From positions 1 to 34,179 of the forward strand of contig DEAP01000104.1 in assembly GCA_002348225.1 (NCBI GenBank): a DNA stretch of 34,179 bases, in the 5' to 3' direction. Source of the stretch: Dehalococcoidia bacterium UBA2979. GTDB lineage: Bacteria; Chloroflexota; Dehalococcoidia; UBA2979. The position numbers and the translations under genes are program-made. Below are positions 24,073-33,176 of this stretch, in pieces (the stretch's first letter is position 1; every line of letters begins with the position of its first letter). The notes beneath the pieces are model-generated. The model had not been told where the DNA came from, searched no databases, and worked only from the letters and a program-made list of their open reading frames with translations.

Positions 24073-24501
24073 CTATGGAGCAAAACTTGATCTCGCCTGA
24101 ACTCCCCACCTCCCATCGATAAGGGCAACAATCCATAGTGACGGATAGTGACCAATCACTGCACCCTCGCTCGTGTATCGAGTAAATTGCACTGCAAAAT
24201 GTACTTTATCCTCTTTGCTTTGTACCGCATGACGATAGTCCCAGAGGCTGTAGTCCCAACCAGTGCGGTCTATAAACGCCGTAAAAAACTCATCATCGTT
24301 GAATCGGTCTTCTTCAAGCACATGTATGCTCCCGCTTGCTATCCGAACATGAGGAAAATGGAAGGCCGCATTCATCCCCTGCAGATCTCTCCGGTTAAAA
24401 GCACTGATATAAGAATTGATGGTTTTTAGTGCCTCCTGCTCGGGCCCCGGTGCTGCAACAATATCGCCTGAGTGTTCTAACTCGTGATCATACGGTTCCA
24501 T
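24073..24501 (-). CDS. SnoaL/NTF2-like protein, paralogue A
   Basis: A 142-residue NTF2-like cone-fold protein with an N-terminal helix (EALKTINSYISAFNRRDLQGMNAAF), HFPHVRIASG (48-57), a KVHFAVQFTRY strand and a C-terminal LWIVALIDGRWGVQARSSF strand pair. The Shine-Dalgarno AAGGAGG is nearly perfect. It is divergent from the deacylase gene by 126 bp and clearly paralogous to the protein encoded at 29425-29835: both share AFN-R-D, HFPH-RIA, KVH, LWI and RSSF. No catalytic set can be assigned. Such small proteins may be isomerases, hydrolases or binding proteins in catabolic clusters. Confidence 0.85.
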   Translation of the reverse strand: MEPYDHELEHSGDIVAAPGPEQEALKTINSYISAFNRRDLQGMNAAFHFPHVRIASGSIHVLEEDRFNDDEFFTAFIDRTGWDYSLWDYRHAVQSKEDKVHFAVQFTRYTSEGAVIGHYPSLWIVALIDGRWGVQARSSFAP

Positions 24502-24627
24502 TCAGTGCCTCCTTCTAGTTAATTAATATATATTTGCAAAACTTGAGCATGCGGTTAGACGACCCTAGCCCTTAGACTTCCTCATACCTTAATCGATGTT
24601 GTAACCGGAAAATCGAGGGGAAATAGA

Positions 24628-26220
24628 ATGTTTGATATCAAAATCTCAGATACAACTATTGTTGATGGCTCTGGCAATACACCATATCGGGGTGACATCG
24701 GAATCAACTCTGACCGAATAATAGAAATTGGAGATCTGTCTGGAGTCGCAGCAAAGCGTGATTTAGATGGATCAGGTCTCACTACCCTACCCGGATTCAT
24801 CGATACTCACTCCCACGCGGACGGCGTTTTACTACATGCTCCACAAGGCGTTCACAGTATCGCTCAAGGAGTCACCACTGAAATCCTCACCCAAGATGGG
24901 ATGGGATGGGCGCCATTGAGTGCAGATAAGTATGAAGAACATGCAAAATATCTAGCGGGAATTCTGGGTGATCCTCCATTGGATTTGGATATGAGCAGTA
25001 TCAAAGAACTCCGCTCCCATTATGACGGCAAAACCGGCCCAAATATCGCAGTGCTCGTGCCTCACGGGCCAGTCCGACTAAGTGTCTTGGGTTTCACTGA
25101 TGCGCCTTTAGTCGGTGATCATCTCAAAGCGGCGCAAGAACTCATTTACATCGGTCTGCAAGAAGGTGCTGTTGGACTCTCCACAGGACTTTCCTATTAC
25201 CCGCAGTCCTACAGCACGACCGATGAACTTACCGCTTTGACGGATGTGATCGCGACCAACAACTCTGTCTACGTCACACATGTGCGAAATCACAATGACG
25301 ATCGTGCCCCTGAAGGGTCAGGAATCGATGAAGCTATGACGATAGCGCTCAGAACAGGAGGAAAAGTTCACATATCGCACTTTATGACGAGACCTAATTC
25401 TGCCGGCGAGGTCGCTGAACTTATGGCGCCTATTGATAGAGCAAAAGAATCAGGAGCCGATATTACTCTCGAGTGCTATCCCTATGCAGCAAACGCCACC
25501 ATACCTGGATATTTTCTGCGAGGCCAATTCCATGAGGGAGGGCTGGACGGACTACTAAGTAATCTCAAAGATTCGTCCTTGCAAGACAAGCTCATTGACT
25601 CACTACAAAATCTTTTCCCCGGAGCTCTTGAAAAGGCGGTCTTCACCAGAGTAGTTGGAGAAGAGAACCGTGGTCTTTCTGGTATGTCGTTTGTTGACGT
25701 CGCGGCGGCTCGCGGAGTACCAATCGAAGAAATGGTGATCGAAGTGATGAAAGAGGAAGCAGCGAGCTTTGGATTTCGAGCGAGCACACCGGCTTCTGTA
25801 GCCACTACTAGGCAAGTCGAGTCTGATGTGATGGAGCTACTGTCTCGGCCGGACTACATGCTCGGGAGCGATGGAATCCCACTCCTAGAATATGAGGGAT
25901 TGCCGCACCCGCGGGCATACGGGTCTTTCGCCCGGGTTATTGGTCCGCTTCGTCGCAGATTCGGAGTACCCATAGAACAGATTACGAATCGACTCACAAA
26001 ACTTCCTGCGGAACGATTCGGACTGACGGATCGAGGAGAGATAAAAGTCGGAAATTTCGCAGATTTGGTCATGCTCGACGAAGAAACAGTCCATGATTTA
26101 GCAACTTTTGAGGATCCGAGAACAGGACCCACCGGGGTATACCACGTTCTGGTGAATGGCCAACCCGCGGTCCTGGATGGACAACTCACTGGAGATATCG
26201 CTGGAAGAGCTATTCCATAG
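24628..26220 (+). CDS. N-acyl-D-amino-acid deacylase-like amidohydrolase
   Basis: A 530-residue amidohydrolase. The barrel metal motif is DTHSHAD (His61, His63), followed by His218 (VTHVRNH), His251 (HISHF) and Asp415 (GSDGIP), with the HPRAYGSFARVIG signature of D-aminoacylases just after. The position of the metal-bridging cysteine in D-aminoacylase (motif GNCG) reads LTQDGMG, so Asp90 replaces it. N- and C-terminal beta sandwich halves frame the barrel (residues 1-55 and about 470-530). GAGGGG precedes the ATG. The GMC oxidoreductase starts 22 bp downstream, so the two are one operon. Substrates may be N-acyl-D-amino acids from peptidoglycan or detritus, or other amides or lactams. The Cys-to-Asp change makes the exact reaction uncertain. 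Confidence 0.92.
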   Translation: MFDIKISDTTIVDGSGNTPYRGDIGINSDRIIEIGDLSGVAAKRDLDGSGLTTLPGFIDTHSHADGVLLHAPQGVHSIAQGVTTEILTQDGMGWAPLSADKYEEHAKYLAGILGDPPLDLDMSSIKELRSHYDGKTGPNIAVLVPHGPVRLSVLGFTDAPLVGDHLKAAQELIYIGLQEGAVGLSTGLSYYPQSYSTTDELTALTDVIATNNSVYVTHVRNHNDDRAPEGSGIDEAMTIALRTGGKVHISHFMTRPNSAGEVAELMAPIDRAKESGADITLECYPYAANATIPGYFLRGQFHEGGLDGLLSNLKDSSLQDKLIDSLQNLFPGALEKAVFTRVVGEENRGLSGMSFVDVAAARGVPIEEMVIEVMKEEAASFGFRASTPASVATTRQVESDVMELLSRPDYMLGSDGIPLLEYEGLPHPRAYGSFARVIGPLRRRFGVPIEQITNRLTKLPAERFGLTDRGEIKVGNFADLVMLDEETVHDLATFEDPRTGPTGVYHVLVNGQPAVLDGQLTGDIAGRAIP

Positions 26221-26242
26221 GAGAGATTGGGTACTAGTAATA

Positions 26243-27793
26243 ATGCAAAAAATTAACGGTTACGACGTAGTCATCGTCGGAGCAGGCTCAGCAGGCAGTG
26301 TGCTCGCCGCAAGACTCTCCGAGCACCAGGAACTGTCAGTCTGTCTAATTGAAGCTGGTCCCGACTACAGCGATATAGGTGCAACCCCAATAGACCTGCG
26401 TAACGCCAAGCAGAACTCGCTCAATGACCACGACTGGAAACATCGCTATGAACCCACAGCCGAGGCTTCACCAGTACATTTCCCCAGAGGACGTGTGACA
26501 GGTGGTTCATCGGCTGTGAATACCGCGATTGCCTTGAGAGGAATACCTGAAGATTATGACCACTGGGCGGAACTGGGAAACACTGAATGGAGTTGGGATA
26601 ACGTGTTGCCAAAATTCCAGCGCCTAGAGAGAGATATTGATTACGGGCATAAAGACTTCCACGGGGACGCCGGGCCTATTCTTATTAGACGTCATCCTTG
26701 GGACGAATTATCTGAAACTCACCAAGCCTGGTGGGAGACCGCTCGCGAACTTGGAATACCTGATTGCCCTGACCATAATGATCCAAATGGATGGGGAGCC
26801 GGACCTCAACCAATGAATAAAATCAACGGTGTCCGGATATCCACAGCAATAGGTTATCTCGCCCCCGCTCGTCTTCGTCCGAACCTCACGATTCGACCCG
26901 ATACTCATCTAGTCAAAGTGAATTTTGATTCTTCTGCCGTCAGTGGCGTGCAAGTCATCAATAGAACAAGAGATGTGGAAGATATTCGCGCTCGACTTGT
27001 CATTCTGTCCGCTGGAGCAATACTGACTCCCGGTATTCTGCTCAGAAGCGGTATCGGCGATAGTGCTGATTTGGAACGCCTGGGAGTGCATCAAATCGCT
27101 AATATGCCAGCCGTCGGACGTAATCTCCAAGATCATCCGATGGTGTCACTCACATGTGAGATCAGTAAGTCAGATCTTGTGTCTCAAGAATTACCACTAA
27201 TACAGACGGTGATGCGCTACACCGCTGACAACTCTGAGTACCGAAATGACCTTCAAATCGAGCTCACTAGCTGGACTCAACGCGACGATATTCCGAATGC
27301 AGTAAGTCTTCTCGGTGTACTCGAACAATCGTTCGGCCGAGGCTATGTCACTTTTAACTCCAGCGATCCATTTGAACAACCGCGAATCACTCCTCTGTTC
27401 TGTGAGGATGAACGAGACACAATTCGGCTCCGCCAGGCCCTGAATGACTGCCTCGAATTTACGAAAACCGGTCCGTTTGGGTCCCTGACTAAAAATGTAA
27501 CTTTCAACGATTATGAGCTCGATATACTTGCCGAGGAGCAAATTCTTGGTCTCATCCGCACCCATGCGAAGAGTGGATACCATCCTACCGGCACAGCCCG
27601 TATGGGACCCGTGGATGACGCAAATTCAGTGGTAGATCAATATGGCATCTGTCATGCCGTCAGCGGCCTGGTGGTCGCAGATGCCTCCATTATGCCCACG
27701 GTTCCAAGAGCAAACACAAACCTCACAAGTATCATGATCGGTGAACATATTAGTGACTTTATATCTCAGGATACGGACAGATATAACTTATAA
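26243..27793 (+). CDS. GMC-family FAD-dependent oxidoreductase
   Basis: A 516-residue glucose-methanol-choline oxidoreductase: FAD motif VVIVGAGSAGSVLAARL (9-25) followed by IEAGPD, the GMC signature FPRGRVTGGSSAVNTAIALRG (about 81-101), LSAGAILTPGILLRSGIG, and the C-terminal catalytic pair His447 (GYHPTGTARMG) and Asn491 (PRANTNL). It oxidises an alcohol group to aldehyde or ketone. I start at ATG 26243; the frame is open 29 codons upstream, but that part overlaps the deacylase and precedes the FAD motif by too much. No strong Shine-Dalgarno is seen, so translation may be coupled to the deacylase. A 539-bp gap without genes follows. Confidence 0.95.
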   Translation: MQKINGYDVVIVGAGSAGSVLAARLSEHQELSVCLIEAGPDYSDIGATPIDLRNAKQNSLNDHDWKHRYEPTAEASPVHFPRGRVTGGSSAVNTAIALRGIPEDYDHWAELGNTEWSWDNVLPKFQRLERDIDYGHKDFHGDAGPILIRRHPWDELSETHQAWWETARELGIPDCPDHNDPNGWGAGPQPMNKINGVRISTAIGYLAPARLRPNLTIRPDTHLVKVNFDSSAVSGVQVINRTRDVEDIRARLVILSAGAILTPGILLRSGIGDSADLERLGVHQIANMPAVGRNLQDHPMVSLTCEISKSDLVSQELPLIQTVMRYTADNSEYRNDLQIELTSWTQRDDIPNAVSLLGVLEQSFGRGYVTFNSSDPFEQPRITPLFCEDERDTIRLRQALNDCLEFTKTGPFGSLTKNVTFNDYELDILAEEQILGLIRTHAKSGYHPTGTARMGPVDDANSVVDQYGICHAVSGLVVADASIMPTVPRANTNLTSIMIGEHISDFISQDTDRYNL

Positions 27794-28332
27794 CAACCGT
27801 GTACCAAAATATTTACGTACCAATAAATAGACTATATATGAGTAACTGACACGATATGACTAATTCTCGATTAAATCACTTATATATACATTAACCTCAG
27901 TCTTTTTAACATCCCCTTCATGCAAATTTCACAATTCCTGAGTGCCTAATTACCTTGATCTAACCGTTGGTTTGATCACGCAAATAATCGGGATAACTCA
28001 ATATCTATGCCATTTAGTATTGAAATATAAGGACGGCTCGAGTTTGACTTCTAGGCTCACAATTTAGTTGATCACCAGGACGTAATTTAGTTGCTTCGCA
28101 ATCTTCTGAGGTGAAGTGAGCTTAAACACTACTAAACCGACCAAATTCGGCATTTAGAGATGATAATTCATTCACTTAGGTCTTCAATTCAAGGAAAACA
28201 GCTCAGAACGCCTGTATGACGCTGTTTCTAACATTTGAATAGCAAAGTAAGTCGATTAGAGGGTTAAACAGCAGTTTTTCGACCTGATCCAGACCAACCC
28301 CTTAGAATGATGTCGCACACGGAGGTCACACT
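27794..28332. other. 539-bp gene-free gap
   Basis: No convincing reading frame, tRNA or terminator is visible between the GMC oxidoreductase and the alcohol dehydrogenase. The first 200 bp are rich in A and T, with runs such as TATATATAC. A small AACC-GTT-GGTT stem lies near 27962. The last 20 bp hold the GGAGG ribosome site of the dehydrogenase. This is the longest empty stretch in a window whose other gaps are mostly under 170 bp; it may contain the promoter of the downstream genes, a non-coding RNA or the remains of a lost gene. Confidence 0.6.
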
Positions 28333-29397
28333 ATGCGGCGAGCGGTAACAACAGAGGACCCCTCTGAATTTGAGATAAAAGAATTCCCTGACGAACCGGC
28401 TGGTCGCGGCGAGGTCATTCTTCGGGTACGTGCATGCGGAGTGTGTGGCTCTGATCTCCACGCCTATCGTGATCGCTCTGGATGGAGCGCAGGACGTGTT
28501 TTAGGACACGAAATTGCCGGCGAGGTTGCTCAACTCGGGGACGGAGTAACCGGCCTCTCGATTGGTGATCGTGTCGCTCTTGAACCGAGAACACACTGCG
28601 GTGAATGCCCCGAGTGTCGCGGAGGGAAGATAGAATTGTGCCAAGTACAGGGTGAATTGTTTGGTCTCCCCGTAGGCGGAAGACTCCCAGGTGGTTTTAG
28701 TGAAACGCTCACCGTCCCGGCCGAAAACCTTTTTAAAGTCGCAGACGATTTAGACTTTGCAGTTGCAGCACTGGCGGAACCACTGGCAGTCGCTATCCAC
28801 GGACATAGAGTGGCTGCACAATTGGATTCTGGCAGACCCACTGGAGGGGAACGAGTCGTTGTTCTCGGAGCAGGCCCCATCGGCTTGATGTCAGTATTCT
28901 ACGCCGCACGTGCCGGCGCTACCGACATCGCCGTAACTGCTCGATACGATCATCAGGCAGACGCCGCTCGAATGCTTGGAGCAACACATGTATTTGATTC
29001 TGATGGTGATGGCCCTGAAAAATTACGATCCTGGGCGGAAGAACACCCCGTCGATCTAGTAATGGAAACTGTCGGGGGCACGGCGAACACTCCCACTCTC
29101 GCCGGACAGGTCGCGAGACGCGGCGGGCGCGTTCTCATCCTTGGAGTATTTGACCCCGGGGTAGCAATGCCAGCGTCACTCATTTTATCCAGGCAACTCC
29201 GATTAGCTGGCACTATTTTCTACGGATACATAGGGATGCAGCACGATTATGAAATTGCCACAGACCTCCTCAACGAGCATCGTGATCTGCTAGGAAATCT
29301 AATCACCCATCGAGTATCTCTTGATGATGTAGCCCTAGGAGTTGGTTACGCAGGAGACAAGTCTAGTGGTGCTCTAAAAGTAGCAATCGAGCCATAA
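28333..29397 (+). CDS. Zinc-dependent medium-chain alcohol (polyol) dehydrogenase
   Basis: A 354-residue MDR dehydrogenase of the sorbitol/threonine dehydrogenase type. The catalytic zinc is bound by Cys38 (CGVCGSD), His59-Glu60 (GHE) and Glu149 (LAEPLAV). The structural zinc site is Cys89, Cys92, Cys95 and Cys103 (HCGECPECRGG...ELC). The NAD motif is VLGAGPIG (177-184). A GGAGG lies about 7 nt before the ATG. It is followed after 27 bp by the second SnoaL-like gene and then the sulfatase, so it may serve oxidation of a sugar or polyol released by sulfatase action. The substrate is not determinable by eye. Confidence 0.94.
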   Translation: MRRAVTTEDPSEFEIKEFPDEPAGRGEVILRVRACGVCGSDLHAYRDRSGWSAGRVLGHEIAGEVAQLGDGVTGLSIGDRVALEPRTHCGECPECRGGKIELCQVQGELFGLPVGGRLPGGFSETLTVPAENLFKVADDLDFAVAALAEPLAVAIHGHRVAAQLDSGRPTGGERVVVLGAGPIGLMSVFYAARAGATDIAVTARYDHQADAARMLGATHVFDSDGDGPEKLRSWAEEHPVDLVMETVGGTANTPTLAGQVARRGGRVLILGVFDPGVAMPASLILSRQLRLAGTIFYGYIGMQHDYEIATDLLNEHRDLLGNLITHRVSLDDVALGVGYAGDKSSGALKVAIEP

Positions 29398-29424
29398 CGT
29401 GAATACTGAGAAAGGTAGAGCAAG

Positions 29425-29835
29425 ATGAGTGATAACCCGAAAGAAGAAGCTGTTGCTGCTTTCCATCGATGGAACACAGCATTTAATCAAAGAGATGCTG
29501 ACGGCCAACTCGACTCAATGCATTTCCCGCACTTCAGGATTGCAAGAAAAGAGATGGATGTCTGGCAAACTCAAAATGATTGGCTCGAGAAAGAACCTCA
29601 ACAAACTAAGAGGCTCGAAGATGAAGGGTGGCACCACACGACAACCGTGTCTCTCGAAGCAGCACAAGCCAACGAAGAGAAAGTACACCTCATTATCAGG
29701 CAATCACGACGAAACAAAGACGACGAAGAGTATCTCGCATTCGATACATTATGGATATTTACGAACGAGGACGGCAAATGGGGAGCTAAGTTCCGATCAT
29801 CATTTGTTAATTTCGCGAGCCCAACTGACAACTAA
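29425..29835 (+). CDS. SnoaL/NTF2-like protein, paralogue B
   Basis: A 136-residue NTF2-like protein paralogous to the one encoded at 24073-24501. It shares the helix with FNQRDADGQLDSM, HFPHFRIAR (32-40), EKVHLIIRQ and a final LWIFTNEDGKWGAKFRSSF. The Shine-Dalgarno AAAGG lies about 8 nt before the ATG, and the 27-bp gap to the alcohol dehydrogenase suggests one transcript. A slightly longer open frame overlaps it in another phase (29429-29845), but this frame is the one with a recognisable family pattern. The two paralogues lie on opposite sides of the deacylase-GMC-dehydrogenase block. The function is unknown. Confidence 0.86.
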   Translation: MSDNPKEEAVAAFHRWNTAFNQRDADGQLDSMHFPHFRIARKEMDVWQTQNDWLEKEPQQTKRLEDEGWHHTTTVSLEAAQANEEKVHLIIRQSRRNKDDEEYLAFDTLWIFTNEDGKWGAKFRSSFVNFASPTDN

Positions 29836-29983
29836 CGCCGCCTGATTTATTGTCGACGAGTTGCGTCAACTTACTAAATATACATAGTGTACAATCCGTT
29901 CGGGCGCGTGATTGCTCAATGTAATTCCATAGAGTACAACTCCACCTAATTCAAGAATGATCGATCGTGATTGGATAATTTAG

Positions 29984-32269
29984 ATGACCCAAGAACCAGA
30001 ATTTCAAGGAAAAATAGGAAAAACTATCAAGGAGTCCGATCCTTGGTGGCCTCCAGTACCAGCCAGCCATGATGGAAAAACACCGAATGTTGTGGTTATG
30101 CTTTTTGACGATACCGGCTTTGGACACTTTGGATGTTACGGTTCGACAATTGACACGCCTAATATAGACAAGCTTGCAGCAGGTGGACTCCAATATACGA
30201 ATTTCCATACCACTGCACTGTGTTCACCTACACGAGCGAGCCTGCTCACTGGTCGTAACCATCACGCAGTTGGAATGAGAGGAATTGCCGATTATGACCC
30301 GGGATTCCCAAATATGCGGGCAGCGGTTACGCGTCATGCTGCAACATTGAGCGAAATGCTACGTGATGAGGGATACGCCACGTTCGCGGTAGGGAAATGG
30401 CATCTCAATCCGAAAGAAGAGAGATCCGCTGCTGGTCCATTCACTGACTGGCCGCTGCAGCGTGGATTCAATCGATACTACGGATTCCTTGGAGGAGCGA
30501 CTGACCAATTCTATCCTGACTTGACGGAGGATAATCATCACATCAACCCTCCAAAAACCCCGGAAGAAGGCTACCATCTCAATGAAGATTTAATTGACCA
30601 TTCAATCGATTTCATACGAAACAACAAGTCAATCTATCCAAATCAGCCGTTCTTTCTCTATCTTGCTTTCGGTGCAACTCACTCGCCTCACCAGGCACCA
30701 CAGCCGTACATTGATAAATATAAGGGGAAGTTCGACCAGGGCTGGGATGCAGTTCGTGATGAATGGTTTAGCCGACAAACTGAGTCGGGAATAATCCCAG
30801 AAGGTACTCAATTAGCTCCGAGGAATCCAGGCGTTGATGCTTGGGATGATCTTTCCGATGGAGCCAAGAAACTTGCGTGCAAACTTCAGGAAGCCTTCGC
30901 GGGCTTTTTGGACCATACCGATGATCAAATCGGACGCCTAGTTTCTTACTTGGATCAGGCTGGAGAAATCGATAACACTATTATCTGCCTCATGGCCGAC
31001 AATGGAGCCAGTCAAGAGGGGGGACCACAAGGCGTTTCCGCTGGTGAGAGATATTCACACCCACACCTCGACGACCTAGACAATATTGATGATGTCCTCC
31101 CTGATATCGGAACACCAAAAAGCGATCCCAATTATCCATGGGGTTGGTCTCAAGCAGGGAATACCCCGCTGAAATGGTATAAGAGCACCACACATGCTGG
31201 AGGAGTACGAGACCCTCTACTCGTCCATTGGCCTGATGGAATCAAGAATACAGGGGGAGTGCGACATCAGTTCACACACGTAACGGATATCGTCCCAACC
31301 CTTCTCGACGTCCTCAATATCACCCCGAAAGATTCATATCAGGGTTATCCACAAATGCCTATTCCAGACAATAGCTTTGCGTATACATTTGAAGATCCAG
31401 ATGTGCCTGCTGATAGAGGACCACAGTATTTCGAGATGTTTGGCCATAGAGCAATCTGGGCAGATGGCTGGAAAGCTGTTGCCCGGCACATCAAAAATGA
31501 TCCTATCAGCGACGAGGAATGGGAACTGTATCATCTCGACGAAGATTTCTCAGAGTGCAACAACTTGGCAGAGGCTGAACCCGAAAAGCTCAGAGAACTG
31601 ATCGATTTGTGGTGGGTTGAAGCCGGTAAGAATGGAGTTCTGCCAATCGACGACAGAAGCTTCCAGCTCACTGGCATCAGCAAAAGACCAGGTGGCATTC
31701 ACGATGGATTGAAGTACCACTACACACCTCCAGTAAGTCGACTTCCAGGAAGCATCGCTCCACCATTGGGAATGGGCGAATGGACTTTTGATGCCGAAAT
31801 TGAACGTGGTGACTCTAGCGTAGAAGGAGTTCTTTTTGCACGCGGATCTCATACGTCAGGGTTGAGTATCTATGTCAAAAATAACAGACTGCACTTCGAC
31901 TATAACTGCTTCACGGAAATACTGACCGGCTCATCGGAAACTGAACTGCCGGTGGGAAGATGCACCGTTACTGTCCGATTCGAAGGAGAAGGAATCGGTG
32001 GTGAAGGTCAGGTCACACTGCTTGTTAACGGCACTCAGGTAGGAACTCTGGACATCCCGCTAATTATGCGTGGGCTCGGTGGCTCGGGAGCTGGAGCATC
32101 AATCGGTGGCGATGAACTTTCACCGGCAACGACAAGTTACGATGCGCCCTTCTATTTCACTGGCACTATTCATACGGTCGATGTTGCGATTCAGGTTTAT
32201 GAGAGTGGTGGCAGACTGGTCAAAGGAAATGTTGGCGACATCTATTCATCCAGCCTGAAGAAAACCTAG
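29984..32269 (+). CDS. Formylglycine-type arylsulfatase with C-terminal beta-sandwich extension, no signal peptide
   Basis: A 761-residue type I sulfatase hydrolysing sulfate esters. Asp42-Asp43 (LFDDTGFG) bind calcium, and Cys80 in CSPTRASLLTGR is the residue converted to formylglycine. VGKWHL, HSPHQAP and LMADNGAS give the remaining active-site residues. The catalytic part runs to about residue 560; residues about 580-761 resemble a concanavalin-like beta sandwich, the layout of Pseudomonas AtsA. No signal peptide precedes the fold, so it is probably cytosolic and needs sulfated substrate to be imported. No strong Shine-Dalgarno is visible. No formylglycine-generating enzyme gene is in the window. 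Its stop is 6 bp from the convergent permease gene. Confidence 0.95.
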   Translation: MTQEPEFQGKIGKTIKESDPWWPPVPASHDGKTPNVVVMLFDDTGFGHFGCYGSTIDTPNIDKLAAGGLQYTNFHTTALCSPTRASLLTGRNHHAVGMRGIADYDPGFPNMRAAVTRHAATLSEMLRDEGYATFAVGKWHLNPKEERSAAGPFTDWPLQRGFNRYYGFLGGATDQFYPDLTEDNHHINPPKTPEEGYHLNEDLIDHSIDFIRNNKSIYPNQPFFLYLAFGATHSPHQAPQPYIDKYKGKFDQGWDAVRDEWFSRQTESGIIPEGTQLAPRNPGVDAWDDLSDGAKKLACKLQEAFAGFLDHTDDQIGRLVSYLDQAGEIDNTIICLMADNGASQEGGPQGVSAGERYSHPHLDDLDNIDDVLPDIGTPKSDPNYPWGWSQAGNTPLKWYKSTTHAGGVRDPLLVHWPDGIKNTGGVRHQFTHVTDIVPTLLDVLNITPKDSYQGYPQMPIPDNSFAYTFEDPDVPADRGPQYFEMFGHRAIWADGWKAVARHIKNDPISDEEWELYHLDEDFSECNNLAEAEPEKLRELIDLWWVEAGKNGVLPIDDRSFQLTGISKRPGGIHDGLKYHYTPPVSRLPGSIAPPLGMGEWTFDAEIERGDSSVEGVLFARGSHTSGLSIYVKNNRLHFDYNCFTEILTGSSETELPVGRCTVTVRFEGEGIGGEGQVTLLVNGTQVGTLDIPLIMRGLGGSGAGASIGGDELSPATTSYDAPFYFTGTIHTVDVAIQVYESGGRLVKGNVGDIYSSSLKKT

Positions 32270-32275
32270 CGAGCA

Positions 32276-33172
32276 CTATCGATTACGTGCATAAGGATTC
32301 GTTGCCTCGAGAAGAGCATCGGCAAGGAAGTTAAGCGCAATCAGCAAGCACGACAGCATCAGGGTTGGGAACAAAATAAACCACCATGCGCCGCTTGTGA
32401 GCCAACGTCGAGCATCCGATAGCAAAATCCCGATAGTGGGAATTGGGGGTGATGCCCCCATGCCGAGGAAATTTAACCTGGCCTCAGTTATTACAGCTGC
32501 GGACATAAATAAAGCCGCCTGCACCAGAAGCGGTGGGAGAGTATTGATAGCAATATGGCGCAATACGATTCGTAGGGGATTGGCACCAAGCGATTGTGCC
32601 GCAAGGGCGTAGTCGCGATTCTTTTCTTGCAGCAATTGGCCGCGAGCGAGTCGCCCAAATACTGGGATAGCTCCAATCCCAATGGCTAAGGATACCTCCA
32701 TCAGGCCAGTCCCAAGCACGGCAAGAACTGCGATAGCTGTCAGTATGCCTGGGAACGCCAACATTGCGTCAAGTACGCGCATAATAATGCTCTCGAGCAA
32801 ACCGCCGAAGTAACCAGCAAAGTAGCCTAGAGTCACCCCGATCACAGCACCAACTGTTACCGCACCAAAGCTGACACCAAGAGAGATACGCAGACCATAC
32901 AATGTCCTCACGAACATATCTCTATTTAGATCATCCGTGCCAAAAGGATGGGCCCATGATGGTGGTATTAGTCGAACCCCTCTAATTTGCTCACTATAGT
33001 GATACGGAGAGACGATCGTAGATGAAACGGCGCCTGCTATAAGCATGAATATTATGAAGAGTGCGACCTGACCTCTTCGTTCAGTAATCACCCTGTATAT
33101 CACATCAAATACTTGGGAAGAATGACGCCATTCGTAGACTCTGCCTTGTGATAGTTGCGATTGGTCTCTCAC
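32276..33172 (-). CDS. Dpp/Opp-type ABC transporter permease (DppC-like)
   Basis: A 298-residue inner-membrane permease of the oligopeptide/dipeptide/nickel group. A first membrane helix (35-55) is followed by the DppC hallmark HPFGTDDLNRDMFVRTLYG (75-93), then five further helices from about 97 to 285. The ATPase-contact loop is RDYALAAQSLGA (186-197). The start is GTG at 33172 with GAGGTGATC upstream, 4 bp after the DppB-like stop, so the pair is coupled. The substrate class is broad (peptides, sugars, glutathione, nickel). ATPases or a binding protein must be encoded elsewhere, as none lies downstream on this strand. Confidence 0.95.
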   Translation of the reverse strand: MRDQSQLSQGRVYEWRHSSQVFDVIYRVITERRGQVALFIIFMLIAGAVSSTIVSPYHYSEQIRGVRLIPPSWAHPFGTDDLNRDMFVRTLYGLRISLGVSFGAVTVGAVIGVTLGYFAGYFGGLLESIIMRVLDAMLAFPGILTAIAVLAVLGTGLMEVSLAIGIGAIPVFGRLARGQLLQEKNRDYALAAQSLGANPLRIVLRHIAINTLPPLLVQAALFMSAAVITEARLNFLGMGASPPIPTIGILLSDARRWLTSGAWWFILFPTLMLSCLLIALNFLADALLEATNPYARNR

Positions 33173-33176
33173 GCGA

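Noticed and set aside
26156..26242. 29-codon N-terminal extension of the GMC oxidoreductase
   Set aside because: It overlaps the deacylase in another phase and lies before the normal FAD-motif start.
29429..29845. 138-codon frame overlapping the second SnoaL-like gene
   Set aside because: It has no family pattern and a Lys/Ser/Thr-rich composition typical of an out-of-phase frame, while the other frame matches its paralogue closely.
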